A DNA stretch of 13,022 nt from Salinisphaera sp. UBA6602 (lineage in GTDB: Bacteria > Pseudomonadota > Gammaproteobacteria > Nevskiales > Salinisphaeraceae), in the NCBI GenBank assembly GCA_002433465.1, contig DJIE01000136.1:1-13022 (forward strand), in the 5' to 3' direction. Made by a program: the position numbers and the translations under genes. Shown one piece after another: positions 7,631 to 13,022 of the stretch. The notes beneath the pieces were generated by a model. It was not told the DNA's origin. It did no database searches and saw only the letters and a program-made list of their open reading frames with translations. Position 1 is the first letter of the stretch. Each line of letters starts with the position of its first letter.

Positions 7631-7641
7631 GAGTGCGTGGC

Positions 7642-8436
7642 TCAGGCGATGCTGTCGACCACGCCGCCGTCCACGCGCAGGGCGGCGCCCGTCGTGGCCG
7701 ACGCCTGTTCCGAAACCGCATAGACCACCATGTTCGCGACTTCTTCGACCGTGGCGGCGCGCTGGATGATGGAACTCGGACGGGCCTTCTGGACGAACTC
7801 GGCTGCGACCTGTTCCATTGATTTACCGCTCTTGGCCTGCTGATCGGCGAGCATGTCCTGTACCCCTTCAGACAGCGTGGGGCCCGGAAGTACGGCGTTG
7901 ACGGTTACGCCGGTGCCGGCCAGGCGCTTTGCCAGCCCGCGCGAAACCGACAGATTGGCGGTCTTCGTCATGCCGTAATGCAACATCTCGGCTGGGATGT
8001 TCAGCCCGGACTCGGACGACAGGAACACCACTCGGCCCCAGCCGGCCTCGACCATGGCGGGAGTATAGGCACGCGACAGCCGCACCCCCGACATGATGTT
8101 TACGTCGAAGAATTGCTGCCACTCCTCATCGGGGATGTCGTAGAAATCCTTGGGTCCGAAGATACCGAGGTTGTTGACCAGGATATCGACGCGCGGCTCG
8201 GCGTCGACCAGCGTACTGCAGCCCTCGGCCGTGCCCAGATCGGCGGCAACGCCGCGGGCATCGACGTTGGGTACTTCGGCGCGAAGCTCGGCCAGGGCGG
8301 CATCGACGCGGTCGGGTTTGCGGCCGTTGATGATCACCGTGGCGCCTGCACGGGCCAGGCCGGTGGCGATGGCGAAGCCGATACCGTGTGTGGATCCGGT
8401 GACCAGGGCAGTTTTTTGGCTAAGGTCGATCTGCAT
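7642..8436 (-). CDS. Short-chain dehydrogenase/reductase (SDR) oxidoreductase
   Basis: A classical-type SDR of 264 residues, normal length, cytosolic and NAD(P)-dependent. The cofactor loop is TGSTHGIG (13-20), the structural motif is NNLG (88-91, usually NNAG), and the active site is Asn113, Ser141, Tyr154 and Lys158 in YGMTK, with the usual 13-residue Ser-Tyr spacing. The C-terminal RVDGG is the common closing motif. An Arg39 within NGRKPDR after the second strand suggests NADP(H) preference, an inference only. The substrate cannot be told from sequence. It is transcribed away from the LysR regulator with 232 bases between the starts, the standard layout of a LysR protein and its target. 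A hairpin follows its stop, so it is probably monocistronic. The start ATG at 8436 gives the standard short N-terminus before the first beta strand. Confidence 0.92.
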   Translation of the reverse strand: MQIDLSQKTALVTGSTHGIGFAIATGLARAGATVIINGRKPDRVDAALAELRAEVPNVDARGVAADLGTAEGCSTLVDAEPRVDILVNNLGIFGPKDFYDIPDEEWQQFFDVNIMSGVRLSRAYTPAMVEAGWGRVVFLSSESGLNIPAEMLHYGMTKTANLSVSRGLAKRLAGTGVTVNAVLPGPTLSEGVQDMLADQQAKSGKSMEQVAAEFVQKARPSSIIQRAATVEEVANMVVYAVSEQASATTGAALRVDGGVVDSIA

Positions 8437-8517
8437 GGCAATTCTCTCGATGTGTGGTGATGGGGTCCCGTTGTCCGGGGCCGTCGCGGCAGCCTCCTGC
8501 CGGTCGGGTTTGGCATG

Positions 8518-8550
8518 ACAGCAGCGCGGCCACGGTGGCCGCGTTGCTGT
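8518..8550. promoter_or_regulatory. 33-base near-perfect palindrome between SDR and lysR-type gene, candidate operator
   Basis: ACAGCAGCGCGGCCAC (8518-8533) and GTGGCCGCGTTGCTGT (8535-8550) are inverted copies around a single central G. Fifteen of 16 pairs are Watson-Crick, and the exception is G-T at 8524/8544. With one base between arms and no T-tract on either side, it looks more like a protein-binding site than a terminator. It lies 82 bases before the SDR start and 119 before the regulator start. The site is longer than the usual 15-base LysR box and could bind a tetramer or another protein. Confidence 0.6.
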
Positions 8551-8630
8551 ATTGACGGGCTAAGCTGAATACTGGGTTTTGCCGAAGATAGAGCCAAGCG
8601 GCGCCGGGTGGAATGCTTTGTTGTCAATCA

Positions 8631-8639
8631 TGCAATAAT
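8631..8639 (+). promoter_or_regulatory. Candidate extended -10 promoter of the LysR-type gene
   Basis: TGCAATAAT fits the extended -10 form TG-N-TATAAT, with five of six matches in the hexamer. It lies 30 bases before the ATG, leaving a short leader that contains GAGGCG about eight bases before the start. There is no good -35 at the expected distance, which extended -10 promoters can tolerate. The clear rise in A/T here supports the call. Confidence 0.45.
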
Positions 8640-8668
8640 CGGCGGTTTTCGAGCGAGGCGCTAGCGAC

Positions 8669-9580
8669 ATGGCCGACGAACTCATTCAGATGCGCGTTTT
8701 CGTGCGGGTGGTGGAGTCGGGCAGCCTGTCGGCAGCTGGGCGAGAACTGGGTTTGTCGCCGGCGGTGGTCAGCCGTCGTCTGGCCGCGCTCGAGCAGCGT
8801 CTGGGCGTGCGCTTGATCAACCGGACCACCCGCAGCCTGGCGCTGACCGATGAGGGGGCGTCGTTTCAGGCGCGGTGCATGCGCATCCTGGCCGATATCG
8901 AGGATGCTGAAACCCAGGCCGCGGTGGGGGCACGTGCAGCCAGCGGCGAACTGCGGGTGACCTCGACCGTGGCGTTCGCGCGTCGGCTTTCGCCGCTGTT
9001 GCACGAGTTTCAACGCCTGCATCCGGGGCTGAGTATCCGGCTGCATGCCAGCGATGCGGTCATCAATATCGTGGACGGCGGCTTCGACCTGGCGGTGCGT
9101 TTTGGCGCGCTGGCCGATTCCAGCCTGATCGCCCGCGAGCTCGCACCCAACCGGCGCGTGATCTGTGCGTCGCCGGCCTATCTCGACCGGCGCGGGCGAC
9201 CGGCCTCGCCGGCCGAACTGGTGCATCACGACTGCCTGCTCATGAGCGATGCGGGCCCGGATGTGTGGCAGTTTGCCGATGGTACGAACGTGCGCGTGGC
9301 GGGGGCATTTGCCAGCAACGATGGTGAAATCGCGCATTTATGGGCTCTGGACGGTGCCGGCCTGGTGCGCAAGTCGATATGGGATGTACAGGCGGACCTG
9401 GCCGCCGGACGCCTGGAAACGGTACTCGATGCGCATCCCTTGGCCTGTGCCCATATCCATGCCATGTACCCGCATCGTCGATTCGTCGCACCCAAGGTGC
9501 GGCTGTGCGTGGACTTCCTTCGCGAGCGCCTGGCCGCCCAGGCCCTGGAAATGCCGGATCTGGCGGCGGCGAGGGACTGA
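8669..9580 (+). CDS. LysR-type transcriptional regulator
   Basis: A 303-residue DNA-binding regulator of normal length. The N-terminal winged helix-turn-helix covers about residues 3-62, with the recognition region SAAGRELGLSPAVVSRRL (21-38) and the wing ending LINRTTRSLALTDEG. A linker helix follows, then a periplasmic-binding-protein-like effector domain (about 90-295) containing AVRFG and the RELAPNRRVICASPAYLDRRG stretch typical of the CrgA-like branch. Such proteins bind as tetramers near their own promoter and respond to a small-molecule ligand, here unknown. The divergent SDR is the most probable target, and autoregulation through the intergenic region is likely. The TRAP genes begin 136 bases downstream on the same strand and could be an additional target. 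ATG 8669 places the helix-turn-helix at the family's usual position. Confidence 0.93.
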   Translation: MADELIQMRVFVRVVESGSLSAAGRELGLSPAVVSRRLAALEQRLGVRLINRTTRSLALTDEGASFQARCMRILADIEDAETQAAVGARAASGELRVTSTVAFARRLSPLLHEFQRLHPGLSIRLHASDAVINIVDGGFDLAVRFGALADSSLIARELAPNRRVICASPAYLDRRGRPASPAELVHHDCLLMSDAGPDVWQFADGTNVRVAGAFASNDGEIAHLWALDGAGLVRKSIWDVQADLAAGRLETVLDAHPLACAHIHAMYPHRRFVAPKVRLCVDFLRERLAAQALEMPDLAAARD

Positions 9581-9611
9581 GACGGCCGCGGCACAGAGCA
9601 CGGCACGTATC

Positions 9612-9627
9612 TGGCGTGGTCCTTGCG
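9612..9627 (+). promoter_or_regulatory. Candidate sigma-54 (-24/-12) promoter of the TAXI-TRAP genes
   Basis: The 16 bases TGGCGTGGTCCTTGCG align in exact register with the sigma-54 consensus TGGCACGRNNNTTGCW, matching 10 of 13 defined positions including the essential GG and GC pairs. It lies about 90 bases before the ATG of the binding protein gene. A competing reading is a weak sigma-70 promoter, TTGCGT (9623-9628) and TAGACT (9645-9650) with a 16-base spacer. Several dicarboxylate transport operons are known to use sigma-54. Confidence 0.45.
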
Positions 9628-9716
9628 TTTATCCCGCCCTTGGCTAGACTCGATTGACCGGCCGCGCTTTCGCATACGGCCTGGGCCAAATCATTTTTCA
9701 GGGGGCTTTCATCGCT

Positions 9717-10712
9717 ATGTTCACGCGAATTCTCAAGACACTTGCCGTTGCCACGCTGGTGCTGGGCGTTGCCCAGGCCGCCAGTGCGCGGACCTTCATC
9801 ACCATCGGCTCGGGTTCCACCACGGGCCTGTACTACCCGACTGCGGTCGGCATGGCCAAGATCGTCAACGAAGCGGGCATCGATATCCGGGCCAACGCGC
9901 GCTCGACCGGCGGCTCCGTGTTCAACGACCGCGCCGTCGGCGCCGGCCAGCTGCAGATGGGCATCAGCCAGAATAACGTGGCCTATTACGCCTATAACGG
10001 CAAAGGCGTCGAGGCATTCGACGGCAAGCCGGTCGAGAATCTGCGCGGCGTGGCCGTCCTCTACCCGGAGACGATCCAGGTCCTGGCACGCAAGGATGCG
10101 AACATCAAGACGCTGGCCGATATGAAGGGCAAGCGCGTCTACGTGGGCGATATCGGCTCCGGGACCGAACAGGACGTCAAGAACCTGTTCGGCGCCTTCG
10201 ATATGAGCATCGACGACCTCAAGGCGCCGGTGCGCGGCAGTGCCGGCAGCGCCGTGGGGCTGCTGCGCGATGGCCAGATCGATGCCATGTTTTATACCGT
10301 GGGCCTCGGCGCGTCGGCGATTACGGAAGCCGCGCAGACTGCGCCGATCGAACTGGTGTCGATCGCGCCGGAGAAAATCGAGGAATTGAACGCCAAGTAT
10401 CCGTTCTATACCCGTATCGACATCCCCGACGACACGTACCCGAACATGGGTGCCGCGACGGCGGTCACGCTCAAGGCCATGCTCGTGACCTCGTCCAACG
10501 TATCGGAAGACGCGATCTATCAGTTCATGAACACCGTGTTTCATGACAAGAAGGACGCCTTCTACAACGACATCGCGAATCCGAACCTCAAGAAATACTT
10601 CACGCTCGACACGGCCCTCGAAGGCATGTCCATTCCGCTGCATAAGGGCGCGGTGAAGTTCTTCACCGAACAGAATATCGACGTGAAGGAAAGCCTGATG
10701 CCGGCGTCCTGA
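9717..10712 (+). CDS. TAXI-family TRAP transporter substrate-binding protein
   Basis: A 331-residue periplasmic binding protein of a tripartite ATP-independent transporter. The signal peptide is basic at the start (FTRILK), has a hydrophobic core, and probably cleaves after ASA at residue 24. TAXI hallmarks are TIGSGSTTGLYYPTAVGMAK (29-48), RSTGGSVFNDRAVGAGQLQM (62-81), ISQNN, and GDIGSGTEQDV (144-154). It delivers ligand to the fused permease encoded 108 bases downstream. Characterised TAXI proteins bind glutamate or related carboxylates, but the ligand here is not known. I chose ATG 9717 because it has AGGGGG upstream (9700-9705) and gives a clean signal peptide. The in-frame TTG at 9654 would add 21 residues in front of it. 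Two hairpins separate it from the permease gene. Confidence 0.93.
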   Translation: MFTRILKTLAVATLVLGVAQAASARTFITIGSGSTTGLYYPTAVGMAKIVNEAGIDIRANARSTGGSVFNDRAVGAGQLQMGISQNNVAYYAYNGKGVEAFDGKPVENLRGVAVLYPETIQVLARKDANIKTLADMKGKRVYVGDIGSGTEQDVKNLFGAFDMSIDDLKAPVRGSAGSAVGLLRDGQIDAMFYTVGLGASAITEAAQTAPIELVSIAPEKIEELNAKYPFYTRIDIPDDTYPNMGAATAVTLKAMLVTSSNVSEDAIYQFMNTVFHDKKDAFYNDIANPNLKKYFTLDTALEGMSIPLHKGAVKFFTEQNIDVKESLMPAS

Positions 10713-10740
10713 TCCAGGGCAGTTAGCGCAGCGCAACCAT

Positions 10741-10769
10741 CGAACCCCGGCCCCTGCGGCTGGGGTTCG
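10741..10769 (+). terminator. First intergenic hairpin between TRAP binding protein and permease genes
   Basis: CGAACCCCGGCC (10741-10752) and GGCTGGGGTTCG (10758-10769) make an unbroken 12-base-pair stem with one G-U pair and loop CCTGC. It starts 28 bases after the binding protein stop and is followed by TTCGTTT, a broken U-run. It could be a partial terminator or a 3'-end stabiliser for the upstream message. Confidence 0.6.
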
Positions 10770-10777
10770 TTCGTTTG

Positions 10778-10803
10778 GCCGGCCGACGCCGGCACGTTGT
10801 TTT
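10778..10803 (+). terminator. Second intergenic hairpin with T-rich tail before the permease gene
   Basis: GCCGGC (10778-10783) pairs with GCCGGC (10788-10793) around CGAC. ACG and then TTGTTTT (10797-10803) follow, ending 17 bases before the permease ATG. The short GC stem plus T-run is closer to a classical intrinsic terminator than the first hairpin. Because the permease must still be made, leaky termination is the likeliest role. Confidence 0.55.
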
Positions 10804-10820
10804 CATGGCGGGATAGATCG

Positions 10821-13022
10821 ATGAGCGAACACGTGGCACGAGAAGCCGAGGGTATCGTCAAGGCGAGCGAGTACGGCGGCCGCGAGCCCACAGCGAACTG
10901 GCAGCGCTGGCTGCTGGTGGTCATTGCCGTGGCGTGGAGCCTGTTTCAGCTCTATGCCAGCTATTTCGGCACGCTCAATCCGCAGAAGATCGGCTCGATT
11001 CATCTGGCCTTCGGCTTTGCGCTGGCGTTTCTGGCATATCCGCGCAAGGGCGGCGTGGTCGATCGCATTCCCTGGTACGACTGGCTGTTGGCCGCCGCCA
11101 GCGTGGCCAGCGCGCTCTACATCCTGTTCAACTACTACAACATCGTGATGATTCAGGGCGGGCTGCCCGAGCCGCGCGATGTCTGGGTCGGCACCGCGCT
11201 GATGGCGTTTCTGGTGATTGCCTCGGTGCGGCTGCTGGGCTTTGCCCTGCCGGTGATCGCCGCGATTGTGGTGCTCTACGGGGTGACCGGCCCGGCGGGA
11301 CTCATCCCGCTCACCCCGCCCGACGTGATCTATCTGCACAACGGCTATCAGTGGTCGGAAATTATCCAGCAGCTCTATATCACCACCGAAGGGATCTGGG
11401 GCACGCCGATCCAGGTATCGGCGACGTTCGTGTTCCTGTTCGTGCTTTTCGGCGCGCTGCTGGACAAGGCCGGGGCAGGGCAGTATTTCGTGGACCTGGC
11501 CTACAGCGGCCTGGGCACGTTTCGCGGCGGCCCGGCCAAGGCTTCGGTGGTGGCCAGCCTGCTCACCGGCGTGATCTCGGGCTCGTCGACCGCGAATACG
11601 GTCACCACCGGCACCTTCACCATCCCGCTGATGAAACGGGTGGGGTATCCGCCGGTCAAGGCCGGGGCTACCGAGGTGGCGGCGTCGGTCAATGGCCAGC
11701 TGATGCCGCCGATCATGGGCGCGGCGGCCTTCATCATGGCCACCTTTATCGACGTGCCGTATTCACAGCTCATCATCTATGCGCTGGTGCCAGCGGTGCT
11801 GACCTATCTCGGCCTGCTTTATGTCGTGCATCTGGAAGCGCTCAAGCTCGGCCTGGAAGGCCTGCCTCGCGCCGAACTGCCGCCTTTCTGGCCGACCTTC
11901 ATCAAGGGCGTGCACTACCTGATTCCGGTGGCGTTTCTGCTCTACGAACTCATGTGGGCCAACCTCACCCCGGAGCGCAGCGCGCTCAACGCGACCGTGG
12001 TTCTGGCAGGCCTGATTCTCGTGCAGGAGACCGTCAAGGGCGTGCGGGGCGAGGCCGGGCTGGCCGGCGGGCTGTGGCAAGGGCTGCGCTCGATCGTGGC
12101 CGGCCTGGAACTGGGCGCACGCAACATGACCACCATTGCCGTGGCCACCGCCGCGGCCGGCATCATCGTGGGCATGGTCACCATGACCAACCTGGGCTAT
12201 GGCCTGACCCAGGTACTGGACGTGCTCTCGGGCGGCAACATCTGGATCGTGCTGATCCTGTCGGCGATCACCTCGCTGATTCTGGGTATCGGCCTGCCGA
12301 CGACCGCCAACTATATCGTCATGGCCGCGCTCGTCGCGCCGGTGATATCCAGCCTGGCGGCCGCTGCGGGCATGGACGTGCCGCTGGTGGCCGTGCATCT
12401 GTTCGTGTTCTATTTCGGCATCATGGCGGACGTTACCCCGCCCGTCGGCCTGGCTTCCTTTGCTGCGGCGGCGGTGTCAGGTGGCGATCCGATCCGCACC
12501 GGCTTTCAAGCGTTCTACTACAGCCTGCGGACGGCGGCTCTGCCCTTCCTGTTTATCTTCAACACCGATCTGCTGCTGATTGATGTGGACTTTATGCATG
12601 GCTTGCTGATCTTTGCTGTCGCGACCCTGGCCATGCTGATCTTTGCCGCCGCGACCCAGGGCTGGCTGGTCGTCAGGAGTCGCTGGTATGAGAGCATTCT
12701 CCTGTTGCTGGTCGCCTTTACGCTGTTCCGTCCCGGTTTCTGGATGGATATGGTGCACGACCCCTATCGCAGCGTGCCGCCAGCGCAAATTGAGCAGGTA
12801 CTGGAGCGGGTGGATGCCGGCAGCAACCTGCGTATCCAGGTCGACGGCGAAGACGATATCGGACAGCCGCGCACCTTCTTTGTACTGGTACCGGTGCCCG
12901 AAGGCAGCTCCGGCAGCGAGCGTCTGGACAAACTCGGCCTGCTGCTGATGCAGGACGGTGATCGCACCCTGGTCGACATGGTGACCTACGGCAGCCCGGC
13001 GGCTGACCTGGGCTTTGACTTT
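10821..13022 (+). CDS. TRAP transporter fused permease (DctQM type) with C-terminal DUF3394, 3' end outside window
   Basis: The first 734 residues are visible and the frame is still open at the edge; full-length relatives are roughly 850. This inner-membrane protein fuses the small (Q) and large (M) TRAP subunits, as usual for TAXI systems, and imports the ligand with an ion gradient. Helices near 30-170 form the Q-like part. The M-part shows SGSSTANTVTTGTF (253-266), EVAASVNGQLMPP (285-297), GIGLPTTANYIVMAA (489-503) and GIMADVTPPVGLASF (533-547). From about 590 to the end is a DUF3394-type region: two more helices, then a soluble part ending TYGSPAADLGFDF, which may be PDZ-like. ATG 10821 has GGCGGGA seven bases upstream and follows two hairpins. 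The large open frame read in another phase over 10934-12583 is a shadow of this gene. Confidence 0.92.
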   Translation, partial: MSEHVAREAEGIVKASEYGGREPTANWQRWLLVVIAVAWSLFQLYASYFGTLNPQKIGSIHLAFGFALAFLAYPRKGGVVDRIPWYDWLLAAASVASALYILFNYYNIVMIQGGLPEPRDVWVGTALMAFLVIASVRLLGFALPVIAAIVVLYGVTGPAGLIPLTPPDVIYLHNGYQWSEIIQQLYITTEGIWGTPIQVSATFVFLFVLFGALLDKAGAGQYFVDLAYSGLGTFRGGPAKASVVASLLTGVISGSSTANTVTTGTFTIPLMKRVGYPPVKAGATEVAASVNGQLMPPIMGAAAFIMATFIDVPYSQLIIYALVPAVLTYLGLLYVVHLEALKLGLEGLPRAELPPFWPTFIKGVHYLIPVAFLLYELMWANLTPERSALNATVVLAGLILVQETVKGVRGEAGLAGGLWQGLRSIVAGLELGARNMTTIAVATAAAGIIVGMVTMTNLGYGLTQVLDVLSGGNIWIVLILSAITSLILGIGLPTTANYIVMAALVAPVISSLAAAAGMDVPLVAVHLFVFYFGIMADVTPPVGLASFAAAAVSGGDPIRTGFQAFYYSLRTAALPFLFIFNTDLLLIDVDFMHGLLIFAVATLAMLIFAAATQGWLVVRSRWYESILLLLVAFTLFRPGFWMDMVHDPYRSVPPAQIEQVLERVDAGSNLRIQVDGEDDIGQPRTFFVLVPVPEGSSGSERLDKLGLLLMQDGDRTLVDMVTYGSPAADLGFDF
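12606..12657 (+). repeat. Imperfect 30-base tandem repeat inside the TRAP permease gene
   Basis: A 22-base block starting CTGATCTTTGC (12606-12627) recurs at 12636-12657 with two differences, giving a 30-base period. At protein level, LIFAVATLAM is followed by LIFAAATQGW, two 10-residue blocks in one predicted membrane helix at the boundary between the M-subunit and the DUF3394 region. The frame is kept. It may be a small tandem duplication or chance similarity in low-complexity membrane sequence. Confidence 0.5.

Larger units (their letters stand above)
7320..7641. other. 322-base intergenic region upstream of the MHYT gene, no gene seen
   Basis: This gap lies between the SDR stop and the MHYT start, both genes on the minus strand. 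I find no convincing protein: the open frame crossing it on the plus strand runs antisense into the SDR and is arginine/proline-rich. It holds a GC hairpin just after the SDR (7602-7630) and a T7-tailed hairpin on the opposite strand (7356-7397). CTCAGGC recurs at 7441 and 7469. A promoter for the MHYT gene should lie here, but I could not identify a clear -35/-10 pair, and nothing resembles a cyclic-di-GMP riboswitch. Confidence 0.6.

Noticed and set aside
7320..7641. Cyclic-di-GMP riboswitch in the leader of the MHYT-GGDEF-EAL gene
   Set aside because: I looked for the conserved GEMM-type stretches on the minus strand and did not see them; only unrelated hairpins are present.
7296..7769. 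A plus-strand open frame crossing the 322-base gap
   Set aside because: Arg/Pro/Trp-rich translation that runs into the antisense of the SDR and lacks a ribosome site. I considered it as a hidden gene because it fills the gap, but nothing supports it.
8622..8627. TTGACA on the minus strand as a -35 for the SDR gene
   Set aside because: The hexamer is perfect, but 16-18 bases downstream lies only GC-rich sequence with no -10-like hexamer, so it cannot be called a promoter from sequence alone.
9654..9716. TTG at 9654 as the start of the TAXI binding protein
   Set aside because: It would place 21 residues before a normal signal peptide and include the AGGGGG ribosome site within the coding sequence. 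ATG 9717 is the better start.
9240..10736. A 498-codon minus-strand open frame opposite the LysR and TAXI genes
   Set aside because: It covers two clear plus-strand genes and their intergenic region, and the translation is compositionally biased without motifs.
10934..12583. A 549-codon open frame inside the TRAP permease region, in another phase
   Set aside because: Its translation is rich in Arg, Gly, Ala and His without domains, while the overlapping frame gives a complete TRAP permease with all motifs. It is a high-GC shadow.
1..13022. Mobile element, defence system, CRISPR or biosynthetic cluster
   Set aside because: No transposase, integrase, toxin-antitoxin, nuclease, repeat array, tRNA or megasynthase is seen. 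Every substantial coding frame is accounted for by common transport, metabolic or signalling families.

Overview
The window is 13,022 bases of GC-rich DNA, dense with genes and strongly biased to G/C at third codon positions. Its protein families and GC-rich codon usage fit a pseudomonadotal genome, most likely a gammaproteobacterium of halophilic or marine type. That placement rests on gene content and general family resemblance, not on a marker gene, so it is tentative. I see no rRNA, tRNA, CRISPR array, insertion sequence, integrase or phage gene. The region reads as ordinary chromosomal metabolism, transport and signalling.

Layout, left to right. (1) Positions 2-934, plus strand: the 3' part of an acyl-CoA synthetase gene. 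(2) Facing it, minus strand: a two-gene unit of a PLP-dependent serine/threonine dehydratase (2306-3253) and a DAACS sodium/dicarboxylate or acidic amino acid symporter (986-2266), 39 bases apart. (3) Diverging from that unit: mgtE, a short MgtE magnesium channel gene (3433-4629), whose stop overlaps the GTG start of a DUF427 gene (4626-5171). (4) Minus strand: a MHYT-GGDEF-EAL membrane cyclic-di-GMP protein (5220-7319) behind a 322-base gap, then a short-chain dehydrogenase/reductase (7642-8436). (5) Diverging from the SDR: a LysR-type regulator (8669-9580), with a 33-base near-perfect palindrome between the two. (6) Plus strand to the window end: a TAXI-family TRAP substrate-binding protein (9717-10712) and a fused TRAP permease with a C-terminal DUF3394 region, cut by the window end (10821-13022).

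How the parts may work together (inference): the dehydratase-symporter pair looks like an uptake-and-deamination cassette for an acidic or hydroxylated amino acid. The LysR protein probably controls the divergent SDR. The TAXI pair forms one tripartite importer. A well-registered sigma-54-like -24/-12 element lies ahead of it, and two hairpins between its genes may keep binding protein levels above permease levels. mgtE and DUF427 look translationally coupled.

I found no clear previously undescribed multi-gene system. The most useful leads are regulatory DNA: the palindrome at 8518-8550, the sigma-54-like element at 9612-9627, the paired hairpins at 10741-10803, the spaced dyad at 3283-3331 and an apparently orphan plus-strand terminator at 7356-7397. 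The mgtE-DUF427 coupling is the best gene-level lead.
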